This document shows, one piece after another, positions 8,679-16,476 of a DNA stretch of 64,000 nucleotides (positions within the stretch are counted from its first letter, which is position 1; each line of letters opens with the position of its first letter). Below the pieces are notes generated by a model that was given only the letters and a program-made list of their open reading frames with translations, ran no database searches and was not told the origin of the DNA. The translations under genes and the position numbers were made by a program. Origin of the DNA: Arthrobacter agilis. Lineage in GTDB: Bacteria > Actinomycetota > Actinomycetes > Actinomycetales > Micrococcaceae. The stretch is from NCBI RefSeq assembly GCF_030816075.1, contig NZ_JAUSXO010000001.1, positions 2,232,001 through 2,296,000 of the forward strand. Direction: 5' to 3'.

Positions 8679-9299
8679 GTGAGTGTTGAACCGACCACCG
8701 CAGGAAAAGCCGTCCGGTTGCCGCGGGACGAGCGACGACGCCAGCTCCTGGCGGCGGCGCAGGAAGTCTTCGTGAGCAACGGCTACCACGGTGCCGCCAT
8801 GGACGACATCGCCGTGGCGGCCAAGGTCAGCAAGCCCGTGCTCTACCAGCACTTCCCCGGCAAGCGGGATCTCTATCTCGCGCTGCTCGACGGGCACCTC
8901 GCCGAACTCACGCAGCTGCTCGTGGACGCACTGCGGTCCACCGAGGACAACAAGCTGCGCGTCCACGCCACCATGCGGGCCTACTTCCAGTTCATCGCCC
9001 AGGACAGCCAGGCGCACAGGCTCGTGTTCGAGTCCGACATCGGCAACGAGCCCGATGTCCGGAGCCGGCTCGAGGAGTTCAACGCCCACTTCGCCGGCGC
9101 GATCGCCGGTGTGATCGCCGGCGACACGCAGCTCTCGATCGTGGAGGCGACGCTGCTGGGACGCGGCCTCGCCGGGATGGCCCAGGTCAGCGCACGCTAC
9201 TGGCTGGAGACGGACGGCAGTCTCGACATCGATGCTGCCGCGGAGCTCATCTACCGTTTAGCTTGGCGCGGAATCAGCCGTTTCCCGAAAGAGATCTAG
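8679..9299 (+). CDS. TetR-family transcriptional regulator
   Basis: A 206-residue DNA-binding regulator. The N-terminal TetR helix-turn-helix is clear: RRRQLLAAAQEVFVSNGYHGA, then DDIAVAAKVSKPVLYQHFPGKRDLY. The C-terminal ligand-binding half is unclassified. The GTG at 8679 is preceded by GAGGAA at eight bases, so it is preferred over the longer upstream frame. It lies 49 bases before the DUF3107 gene, and the two could be co-transcribed. The ligand and target genes are unknown. Confidence 0.88.
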   Translation: MSVEPTTAGKAVRLPRDERRRQLLAAAQEVFVSNGYHGAAMDDIAVAAKVSKPVLYQHFPGKRDLYLALLDGHLAELTQLLVDALRSTEDNKLRVHATMRAYFQFIAQDSQAHRLVFESDIGNEPDVRSRLEEFNAHFAGAIAGVIAGDTQLSIVEATLLGRGLAGMAQVSARYWLETDGSLDIDAAAELIYRLAWRGISRFPKEI

Positions 9300-9348
9300 G
9301 GTAGTTTTCGAAGCAGTAGGACTGCCCACACAACAGGAGGAACACGCC

Positions 9349-9573
9349 GTGGAAATCAAGATCGGTATCCAGAACGTCAACCGCGAGATCATCCTCGAAT
9401 CCTCCGAGAGCGCCGACGCCATCGCCGAGCTCGTGGCCCAGGCGATGAGCGGCGGTACCGAGCTGCGCCTCAAGGACGCGAAGGGCCGCCAGGTGATCGT
9501 CCCGACGTCGGTGCTCGGCTACGTCGAGATCGGCGCCGAGGAGACGCGACGCGTCGGGTTCGGCGCACTCTAG
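9349..9573 (+). CDS. DUF3107 family protein
   Basis: A 74-residue actinobacterial protein with no known function. It reads as a compact domain with the opening EIKIGIQNVNREI, a central helix (ADAIAELVAQAM) and a closing strand with VIVPTSVLGYVEIG. An excellent AGGAGG lies eight bases before its GTG start. In related genomes it sits near the ferritin-like MiaE-type gene, as here. Confidence 0.88.
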   Translation: MEIKIGIQNVNREIILESSESADAIAELVAQAMSGGTELRLKDAKGRQVIVPTSVLGYVEIGAEETRRVGFGAL

Positions 9574-9596
9574 CCGCGCGAGGGACCTCTTCACCT

Positions 9597-9640
9597 CAAG
9601 ACCCGTGGCGGGCGGCTGGCGCCGTCGACCACGGGTCTTG
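9597..9640. terminator. Bidirectional terminator between DUF3107 and ferritin-like gene
   Basis: A 12-bp perfect stem (CAAGACCCGTGG / CCACGGGTCTTG) with a 20-base loop lies between two convergent genes. It ends 24 bases before the stop of the leftward gene. Confidence 0.65.
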
Positions 9641-9663
9641 CCGCGTCCCGGGAGAGGCCGGGA

Positions 9664-10425
9664 TCAGGCGGTGAGTCCCAGGGCGCTCATGCGCCGTGAA
9701 TGGTTCCGGGTGAGCTGCGCGAAGAGCGCCGTCGTGTGCTGCGTGTGGTCCGGCTCGTTCGCGAAGAGGAGACCGGCGAGGTACTCGCGCTCGATCCCCA
9801 CCCGCTGCGCCTGGGTCAGGGCCTCCCCCACGAGCCTGCGGCCCCAGAGTGCCAGGCGCGAGGCGAGGCGGGGATCGTCGGAGAGTGCCTCCTTCAGCCG
9901 TCTCTGGAGGTGGGCCGCACCGTCGCCCGAGTCGATGGCGCGAATGAGTTCGCGGGTGCGGGGGTCGAAACTGCCGGCCAGCGACCGGTAGAAGTCCCCG
10001 GAGAAGGCGTCGATCACGTAGGCCTTCATGAGCGACTCGTACCAGTCACCGGGGCGTGTCCGCTCGTGGAAGGCGTCGATGGAGGCCTGGAACGGGGTCA
10101 TGGCGTCCTCGACCGTGATGCCGAGGTCCGCGAGGAAGGCTCCGACCATCTCGAAGTGCTCGAACTCCTGCACGGCCAGCCGGCCCAGGCCGGCACGGTC
10201 GGCGAGACTGGGCGAGAACCGCGCGTCCGAGGACAGCCGCTCGAATCCGGACAGCTCCCCGTACGCGACGATGCCGAGGAGGTCGGTCACGAAGCGCGCG
10301 TAGAGGGGATTCGCGAACGCGTCGTCTGTGGCGGGAACGGTGATTCCGGAGGCCGCATCCTCGGATCCGGTGCGATCCCGTCCGGTTGCCGAGAGGGCCG
10401 TGCTGTCGGAGGAGCCGTTGTTCAT
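9664..10425 (-). CDS. Ferritin-like diiron protein, MiaE-type (MiaE_2)
   Basis: A 253-residue protein of the ferritin-like fold related to the tRNA hydroxylase MiaE. Carboxylate/His ligands of a diiron site are visible in YGELSGFERL, VQEFEHFEMVG and AYVIDAFSGDFYRS. The N-terminal 45 residues are Ser/Thr/Gly-rich and probably disordered. The actual substrate is not established for this actinobacterial branch, so tRNA hydroxylation is only a family-based guess. The ATG at 10425 lies seven bases after a TACTCT box, consistent with a leaderless mRNA. Confidence 0.8.
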   Translation of the reverse strand: MNNGSSDSTALSATGRDRTGSEDAASGITVPATDDAFANPLYARFVTDLLGIVAYGELSGFERLSSDARFSPSLADRAGLGRLAVQEFEHFEMVGAFLADLGITVEDAMTPFQASIDAFHERTRPGDWYESLMKAYVIDAFSGDFYRSLAGSFDPRTRELIRAIDSGDGAAHLQRRLKEALSDDPRLASRLALWGRRLVGEALTQAQRVGIEREYLAGLLFANEPDHTQHTTALFAQLTRNHSRRMSALGLTA

Positions 10426-10432
10426 TCTGCTA

Positions 10433-10438
10433 AGAGTA
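10433..10438 (-). promoter_or_regulatory. -10 box of the ferritin-like gene (leaderless type)
   Basis: TACTCT read leftward, seven bases before the ATG at 10425. It matches the TANNNT spacing seen for many genes in this window. Confidence 0.45.
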
Positions 10439-10484
10439 CGCACTCCGACCGGCGCGGCAACCTGCCGCACGGCGCCGGGACCTG

Positions 10485-10512
10485 TTGCGCACCGCCGCCG
10501 TCGGTCTATGCT
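10485..10512 (+). promoter_or_regulatory. Promoter of the DUF1905 gene
   Basis: TTGCGC (10485-10490) and TATGCT (10507-10512) are separated by 16 bases. They lie about 85 bases upstream of the start at 10598, giving an ordinary leader with an AGGA ribosome site. Confidence 0.5.
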
Positions 10513-10597
10513 CGGTCCCCACCGGCCGGACGGGCCGGAGGGGACCTCTCCGGTCGGCGCGGATGCGTGCCGGTGGCCGGACGGAAGGCAGGAACAC

Positions 10598-11044
10598 ATG
10601 GATTTCTCGGCTGTCCTGGAGCGGGCGGGCCGCACGGCCACGGGCATCGAGGTCCCGGAGGAGGTGCTGGCGTCGCTCGGCGGCGGCAGGCGCCCCGCCG
10701 TGACCGTGACGCTGGGTGCCTACACCTTCCGCACCACCGTCGGATCCATGAACGGCCGCGCCATGATCCCGGTCAGTGCGGAGCATCGGACCGGGGCCGG
10801 GGTGGCAGCCGACCAGACGGTGGCCGTGGGCCTCCGCCTGGACCTCGAGGAGCGCACCGTCGACGTGCCGGAGGACCTCGCCGTCGCCCTCTCGGCCGAT
10901 CCGGCGCTCGTCGCCGCGTTCGCCGCCCTGTCGGTCAGCCGGCGGAAGGCACTCGTCCTGCCCATCGAGCAGGCGAAGGGCGCCGACACGCGGCAGCGCC
11001 GTGTCCTGAAGGCCGTGGCGTCGCTCCGCCCCCACGACGCCTAG
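10598..11044 (+). CDS. DUF1905 / YdeI-OmpD-associated family protein
   Basis: A 148-residue soluble protein. The first two thirds match the DUF1905 beta-barrel (GIEVPEEVLASLGGG, then VTVTLGAYTFRTTV and GRAMIPVSAEHR). The C-terminal stretch PEDLAVALSADPALVAAFAAL is typical of the YdeI/OmpD-associated helical part. AGGA lies six bases before the ATG. No biochemical function is established for the family. It appears to be a single-gene unit followed by the RNB ribonuclease 34 bases later, and the two may be co-transcribed. Confidence 0.85.
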   Translation: MDFSAVLERAGRTATGIEVPEEVLASLGGGRRPAVTVTLGAYTFRTTVGSMNGRAMIPVSAEHRTGAGVAADQTVAVGLRLDLEERTVDVPEDLAVALSADPALVAAFAALSVSRRKALVLPIEQAKGADTRQRRVLKAVASLRPHDA

Positions 11045-11078
11045 CAACCCCCGCGGCCCGCCCGCGGGAGGACCCCCG

Positions 11079-12635
11079 ATGTCTGTGACGTGCGTTACCG
11101 TAATGCCTGTGCCCGCACAGCATATGGATATCAGGGACCGGGAGTCCCAGCAGCGCCTCACGGAGTCGCTGCGGGCCCTGCGCGAGGAACTCGAGATCCG
11201 CGAGGACTTCCCCGAGGAGGTCCTGCGGGAGGCGCAGGCCGCACTGGCGTCCCTGGATCTCCCCGCGACGGACCTGCGGGACCTGCCGTTCCTCACCATC
11301 GACCCGCCCGGCTCCACGGACCTCGACCAGGCCGTGCACCTCGTGCGGACGGGCAGCGCCGACCCGGCCGACCCGGGTGCCACGGACGCGACGGGCTACG
11401 AGGTCTGGTACGCCATCGCCGACGTACCGCTCTTCGTGCGCCCCGGCGGCGCCGTCGATGCGGAGGCACGGCTCCGCGGACAGACGATGTACGCACCGGA
11501 CGGGCGGATCTCGCTGCACCCGGAGGCCATCTCCGAGGACGCCGCGAGCCTCCTCCCAGACCGGGACCGGCCCGCCTTCGTGTGGCACTTCCGCCTCGAT
11601 GCCGCGGCCGTCGTGCAGTCCGTCACCGTCGGCCGCGCCATGGTCCGGAGCCGACGCCAGCTCACCTACGCCGAGGCCCAGGCGGAGATCGACGCCGGTA
11701 CCGCCGACGAGCAGCTCACCCTCCTGAAGGAGATCGGCCTGCACCGCATCCAGCAGGAGCTCGAGCGCGGCGGGGCGAGCCTCAACCTGCCCCGCCAGGA
11801 GATCACCCACGACGGCGAGAGCTACGGCATCCTCACGGAGCCCGCCCTGCCCTGCGAGGACTGGAACGCGCAGATCTCCCTCATGACGGGCATGGCCGCC
11901 GCCCGCATGATGATCGACGGCGGCATCGGCATCCTGCGCACCATGCCCGAGCCCGACGAGGGGGCCCTCGCGAAGTTCCGGCGGCAGTCCGAGGCCCTCG
12001 AGCACCCCTGGCCGGCGGACCTGCCCTACGACGCGTTCCTCCGTACGCTCGACGTCGCCGACCCGCGACAGCTCGCGCTGATGCACGCCGCGGCCTCGCT
12101 CTTCCGGGGCGCCGGGTACACCGCCTTCGACGGACAGGTGCCCGACGCCGTCGTCCAGTCCGCGATCGCCGCACCCTACGCCCACACCACCGCTCCCCTC
12201 CGACGCCTCGTGGACCGCTTCGTGCTCGTGACCTGTGCGTCGCTCTGTGCCGGGGAGGAGGTACCCGAGTGGGTGCGGGCGGCCCTGCCGGACCTCAACG
12301 CGCTCATGGCGTCCTCCAACCAGACGGCCTCGCGGCTCGATTCGGGTGCGATGGACGCGGTGCAGGCCGCCCTGCTGAGCAACCGCATCGGCGAGGCGTT
12401 CTCCGCCGTCGTCCTCCAGGGTTCGCCGCCGGCCGCCGAGGACGCCCCCGGCAAGCAGGCGCCCCGCCTGTCCGGCACCGTGCAGGTCACCGAACCGCCG
12501 CTCGAGGCCAAATGCTACGGCGAGCTCGTCGCGGGCGAACGCGTCACCGTGGTGCTCCTGGAAGCCGACATCGCGCGCCGCCGCCTGCGCTTCGAGGTCA
12601 AACCCCCGGACGCACCCCCGCCCGGCCTGCGATGA
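11079..12635 (+). CDS. RNB-domain ribonuclease (RNase II/R family)
   Basis: A probable 3'-5' exoribonuclease of 518 residues, shorter than RNase R. The catalytic RNB signature is IDPPGSTDLDQAV (about residues 71-83), whose Asp residues bind Mg2+, followed by YAIADVPLFV, YAPDGRISLHPEAIS and the conserved Arg-rich APYAHTTAPLRRLVDRF. The N-terminal cold-shock domains of RNase R are missing, and only a short S1-like tail is present. GGGAGGA precedes the first ATG by six bases; internal Met codons at residues 9 and 16 are possible starts. Such short RNB proteins are common in actinobacteria. The RNA targets are unknown. Confidence 0.85.
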   Translation: MSVTCVTVMPVPAQHMDIRDRESQQRLTESLRALREELEIREDFPEEVLREAQAALASLDLPATDLRDLPFLTIDPPGSTDLDQAVHLVRTGSADPADPGATDATGYEVWYAIADVPLFVRPGGAVDAEARLRGQTMYAPDGRISLHPEAISEDAASLLPDRDRPAFVWHFRLDAAAVVQSVTVGRAMVRSRRQLTYAEAQAEIDAGTADEQLTLLKEIGLHRIQQELERGGASLNLPRQEITHDGESYGILTEPALPCEDWNAQISLMTGMAAARMMIDGGIGILRTMPEPDEGALAKFRRQSEALEHPWPADLPYDAFLRTLDVADPRQLALMHAAASLFRGAGYTAFDGQVPDAVVQSAIAAPYAHTTAPLRRLVDRFVLVTCASLCAGEEVPEWVRAALPDLNALMASSNQTASRLDSGAMDAVQAALLSNRIGEAFSAVVLQGSPPAAEDAPGKQAPRLSGTVQVTEPPLEAKCYGELVAGERVTVVLLEADIARRRLRFEVKPPDAPPPGLR

Positions 12636-12893
12636 CACCGGGGAGGAGCGGGCAGGGTAGTCTTGACGGTGTAGTAATGGATGCCCGGTCGTTATCACCT
12701 CGTCGATAACCCGTAGTACCAACTCGATCCCGAGTTCCCGCGGGCGCAGGTCTCCCTCCGCAGCCCGCACGCAGTCCAAGCCCGCGATCGGCTTCCACCG
12801 GACGCCCTGGCGCCCGCAGATACGCTCCGCCCCGGATGAATCGATCCCGGCGTCGAGCCTCAGCGGCCGCGGGGCCTGAATGAACGGTAGAAC
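12636..12893 (+). promoter_or_regulatory. Leader region of the DEAD-box helicase gene
   Basis: This 258-base stretch has no credible gene. A TAGTCT box (12658-12663) could be a -10, giving a leader of over 220 bases. Within it is an inverted repeat, GTTATC (12691-12696) and GATAAC (12705-12710), unusually A/T-rich for the region. Long structured leaders are known for DEAD-box helicase mRNAs, so RNA-based autoregulation is a reasonable but unproven reading. Confidence 0.35.
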
Positions 12894-14619
12894 GTGCACG
12901 ACATCAATGAAGACACCACCCAGATGACGGACGCCCATCACCTCGTCGCCGACAACTCGGCCGACGCGATCGACGTCGAGGACACCCTGGTCACCACCGA
13001 CGAGCCGCACGCGGCCGTCGCCGAGACCTTCGCGGACTTCAACGTCCGCCCCGACATCGTCGAGTCCCTTGCAGACGCCGGCATCACCCACCCCTTCCCC
13101 ATCCAGGCGATGACCCTCTCGATCGCCCTTGGCGGCCACGACATCATCGGCCAGGCGAAGACCGGCACGGGCAAGACCCTCGGCTTCGGCATCCCGGCGA
13201 TCCAGCGCGTGGTCGGCCCCGACGACGCGGGATACGAGAAGCTCCCGGTCCCCGGCGCGCCGCAGGCCCTCGTCGTCGTCCCGACGCGCGAGCTCGCCGT
13301 GCAGGTGGCGAACGACCTCACGACGGCGGCGAAGAAGCGCAACGCGCGGATCGTCACCATCTACGGCGGCCGTGCCTACGAGCCCCAGATCGAGGCCATC
13401 AAGAAGGGCGTCGAGATCGTCGTCGGTACGCCCGGACGCCTGATCGACCTGTACCGGCAGAAGCTGCTCGTCCTCAAGAACGTGAAGATCGTGGTGCTCG
13501 ACGAGGCCGACGAGATGCTGGACCTCGGCTTCCTGCCCGACGTCGAGACCCTCATCGCCGCGACGCCTCCGGTGCGCCAGACGCTCCTGTTCTCCGCGAC
13601 CATGCCCGGCCCCGTCATCGCGATGGCACGCCGCTACATGACGCAGCCCACCCACATCCGCGCCGCGGACCCCGAGGACGAGGGCATCACCAAGAAGGAC
13701 ATCCGCCAGGTCATCTACCGGGCGCACAACCTGGACAAGGCCGAGGTGGTGGCCCGCATCCTGCAGGCCAGGAACCGCGGCCGCGCCATCATCTTCTGCA
13801 AGACCAAGCGCACCGCGGCGAAGCTCTCCGAGGAACTGATCGACCGCGGCTTCGCGGCCGGCGCCATCCACGGCGACCTCGGCCAGGGTGCCCGCGAGCA
13901 GGCGCTGCGGGCCTTCCGCGGCGACAAGATCGACGTCCTCGTCGCCACGGAGGTCGCGGCGCGCGGCATCGACGTCGAGGACATCACGCACGTCATCAAC
14001 TACCAGTGCCCCGAGGACGAGAAGGCCTACCTGCACCGCGTGGGCCGCACGGGCCGTGCCGGCAAGAAGGGCACCGCGGTCACGTTCGTCGACTGGGACG
14101 ACGTCCCCCGCTGGGGCCTGATCAACAAGGCACTCGGCCTCGACACGCCCGAACCCGTCGAGACGTACTCCTCGTCGCCGCACCTGTACACCGATCTCGA
14201 CATCCCCGAGGGCACCAAGGGCCGCCTGCCCCGCAAGGACCGCAAGCTGGCCGGCATCCAGGCCGAGGTCCTCGAGGATCTCGGGGAGACCGGCAAGCGC
14301 GGCGGTGGCACGCGCGGCACCCGCGACGACGACGCCCAGGGGCGCTCCGGCGGCCGCGGCCCGCGCCGCGACGGCGCACCCTCAGGCTCAGGCTCCGGCG
14401 ACGGCTCCGGTCGTTCGCGCAGCCGCGGCCGCGGCGGGAACAGCTCCGCGACGGACGCTCCTGCCGCGCCCGCGCAGGCGGACGGGGGTCGAGGGCGGAC
14501 GCCGTCGTCGCTCCGGCGGCGAGGGCGAGGCGCCCGCGGGCGACCGTCCGCGCCGCAGCCGGACCCGCCGCCGCAACGGCGAGGTCGTCGGGAAGCCTGC
14601 CGGCGGCACGGAGGACTGA
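12894..14619 (+). CDS. DEAD-box RNA helicase, frame broken near the C-terminus
   Basis: ATP-dependent RNA helicase for RNA remodelling, ribosome assembly or RNA decay. All core motifs are present: FPIQAMT (Q), QAKTGTGKT (I, about residues 88-95), PTREL (Ia), VLDEADEML (II), SAT (III) and HRVGRTGRAGKKG (VI), followed by a basic Gly/Arg-rich tail. In the raw frame the tail runs on to 14831, overlapping the next gene by 200 bases. Removing one G from the run 14484-14488 restores the Arg/Gly-rich tail, ending GKPAGGTED at 14619, seven bases before the methyltransferase; the repaired protein has 574 residues. The start is uncertain: GTG 12894 lacks a clear ribosome site and ATG 12924 is possible. 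Confidence 0.88.
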
Positions 14620-14625
14620 CACCCG

Positions 14626-15495
14626 GTGTCGGAGCTCCCTGCGCCGTCCGTGCCTCCCCTGTGGAGCGCGGACGGCGCCAACCTGGTGGTGCACGCGGAC
14701 AATGCGGAGTACCTCGCCACACTGCCGGACGCGGCCTTCACCATGATCTACGTGGACCCGCCCTTCAACACGGGCCGGGTGCAGCGCCGCCAGCAGACCT
14801 CGATGGTGCGGGCGGCGCAGGGCGAGGGTGACCGCGTGGGCTTCAAGGGCCTCTCGTACTCGACGGTCAAGGGCATGCTCGCGAGCTACGACGACGCCTT
14901 CGAGGACTACTGGGACTTCCTCTGGCCCCGGCTCGCCGAGGCGTGGCGGCTCCTGGCCGATGACGGCACGCTCTATCTGCACCTGGACTACCGGGAGGTG
15001 CATTACGCGAAGGTCATGCTGGACGCCCTGTTCGGCCGCGACTGCTTCCTGAACGAGATCATCTGGGCCTACGACTACGGTGCGCGGGCCAAGCGCAAGT
15101 GGCCGGCCAAGCACGACAACATCCTCGTATACGTGAAGAACCCGTCCGGCTACTACTTCAACAGCGACGAGGTGGACCGGGAACCCTACATGGCGCCGGG
15201 GCTCGTGACCGCGGAGAAGGCGGCCCTCGGCAAGCTCCCCACCGACGTGTGGTGGCACACGATCGTCTCCCCCACCGGCCGGGAGAAGACCGGCTACCCC
15301 ACGCAGAAGCCCGAGGGCCTGCTGCGCCGCGCCGTCGCGGCCAGTAGCCGCGAGGGCGACTGGGTGCTCGACTTCTTCGCCGGCTCGGGGACCCTCGGCG
15401 CCGTCGCCGGGAAGCTCGGCCGCCGCTTCGTCTGCGTGGACCGGAATCCGCAGGCCATCGAGGTCATGCACGCGCGCCTGGCCCCATGGACCTGA
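14626..15495 (+). CDS. Site-specific DNA methyltransferase (beta-class amino-methyltransferase)
   Basis: A 289-residue AdoMet-dependent enzyme predicted to methylate adenine N6 or cytosine N4. Catalytic motif IV, VDPPFNTG (DPPF at about residues 44-47), precedes the AdoMet-binding motif I, DFFAGSGTLG (about 249-258), the order of the beta class. YPTQKPEGLL (224-233) is typical of Type III Mod-like and CcrM-like enzymes. No separate target-recognition domain, restriction subunit or helicase partner is nearby, so it looks like an orphan methyltransferase. The GTG start follows GGAGGA by ten bases and lies directly after the DEAD helicase, suggesting co-transcription. The target sequence cannot be read from the gene. 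Confidence 0.88.
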   Translation: MSELPAPSVPPLWSADGANLVVHADNAEYLATLPDAAFTMIYVDPPFNTGRVQRRQQTSMVRAAQGEGDRVGFKGLSYSTVKGMLASYDDAFEDYWDFLWPRLAEAWRLLADDGTLYLHLDYREVHYAKVMLDALFGRDCFLNEIIWAYDYGARAKRKWPAKHDNILVYVKNPSGYYFNSDEVDREPYMAPGLVTAEKAALGKLPTDVWWHTIVSPTGREKTGYPTQKPEGLLRRAVAASSREGDWVLDFFAGSGTLGAVAGKLGRRFVCVDRNPQAIEVMHARLAPWT

Positions 15496-15525
15496 CGCGC
15501 CGGCCGCAGCGCCGAACCTGACCGG

Positions 15526-16365
15526 CTAGCCCGGCGTGTGCGTGGCGAGTGCCGTGATGGCCTCCAGGGTCTCCCGCGCCGTGACGTTCTCCCCGAGCAG
15601 GTTGGGCTTGCCCGCGCCGTGGTAGTCGCTCGACCCCGTGATGAGCAGCCCGTGGTCGCCGGCGATCCTCCGCAGCTCCACGCGCGCCTCCTCCGGATTG
15701 TCGCGGTGCTCCACCTCGAGCCCCAGCAGGCCGGCGTCGATCATCTCGTCGATCACGTCCCCGCCCACCACGGCGCCGCGGTTGAATGCCGACGGATGGG
15801 CGAAGACGGGCACCCCTCCGGCGTCCCGGATGAGGGCGACGGCTGCGGCGGGGTGCGGTGCGTAGTGGCTCACCCAGTAGGGCGAGCGCGCGGTCAGGAT
15901 CCGTTCGAAGGCCTCCGAGCGTGTACCCACCACGCCGAGGGTGATCAGCGCGTCGGCGATGTGCGGGCGACCCACCGTCGCGCCCTCCGTGACGTGCTGC
16001 TGCACCAGGTCCCAGGTGATGGGGAAGTCCTCGGCCATCAGCCCGACCATCCGCCGCGCCCGCGTCAGGCGCGCGGACCTGGACTTCGCGATCTCCTCGA
16101 CCAGGCCGGGGTGGGCAGGATCGTGCAGGTAGGACAGCACGTGGACGCTGATGCCGGTGTCCGTACGGCACGAGACCTCCATGCCCGGGACGAACCCGAT
16201 GCCGAGCCTGTCCGCGGCGGTCCGCGCCCTGTCCCAGCCCGCCGTCGAATCGTGGTCCGTGAGCGCGACGACGTCGAGCCCGGCGGCCGCCGCCGACCCG
16301 ATCAGGACCTCGGGGTCCTCGGTACCGTCCGAGACGTTGGAGTGGGTGTGCAGATCGATTCTCAC
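15526..16365 (-). CDS. PHP-domain phosphoesterase
   Basis: A metal-dependent phosphoesterase of the PHP superfamily, 279 residues; relatives hydrolyse 3',5'-nucleoside bisphosphates or trim RNA 5' ends. Metal ligands are visible in RIDLHTHSNVSDGT (HxH), VVALTDHDST, the conserved Glu in GMEVSC, VFAHPSAF and the final SSDYHGAGK. The frame also allows a TTG at 16374, but the GTG at 16365 gives the usual MRIDLHTHS opening. It is transcribed leftward, converging on the methyltransferase gene and divergent from the aminopeptidase. Confidence 0.88.
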   Translation of the reverse strand: MRIDLHTHSNVSDGTEDPEVLIGSAAAAGLDVVALTDHDSTAGWDRARTAADRLGIGFVPGMEVSCRTDTGISVHVLSYLHDPAHPGLVEEIAKSRSARLTRARRMVGLMAEDFPITWDLVQQHVTEGATVGRPHIADALITLGVVGTRSEAFERILTARSPYWVSHYAPHPAAAVALIRDAGGVPVFAHPSAFNRGAVVGGDVIDEMIDAGLLGLEVEHRDNPEEARVELRRIAGDHGLLITGSSDYHGAGKPNLLGENVTARETLEAITALATHTPG

Positions 16366-16476
16366 CGGATCCAATCTACGCGCCGCGGGCGCCGGGCCCG
16401 GTCAGGGGCTCCCGCGCCGCTCCGGCCTTCCGGCCTTCCGCGCCGGACTTTCCCGACACGCGGCGGGGGTGGGACG

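Noticed and set aside
10935..14183. A 1082-residue minus-strand open frame opposite the RNB and helicase genes
   Set aside because: It is the antisense shadow of two well-supported plus-strand genes; high GC content removes stops, and its residues (many Asp, Gly, Arg, His, Val) are typical of such shadows.
14626..15495. Restriction-modification system
   Set aside because: Only the methyltransferase is present; neighbours are a helicase with an RNA-type DEAD motif set and a PHP phosphoesterase.
15538..16476. In-frame upstream extension of the aminopeptidase P gene
   Set aside because: It lies over the PHP-domain gene on the other strand and lacks protein-like composition.
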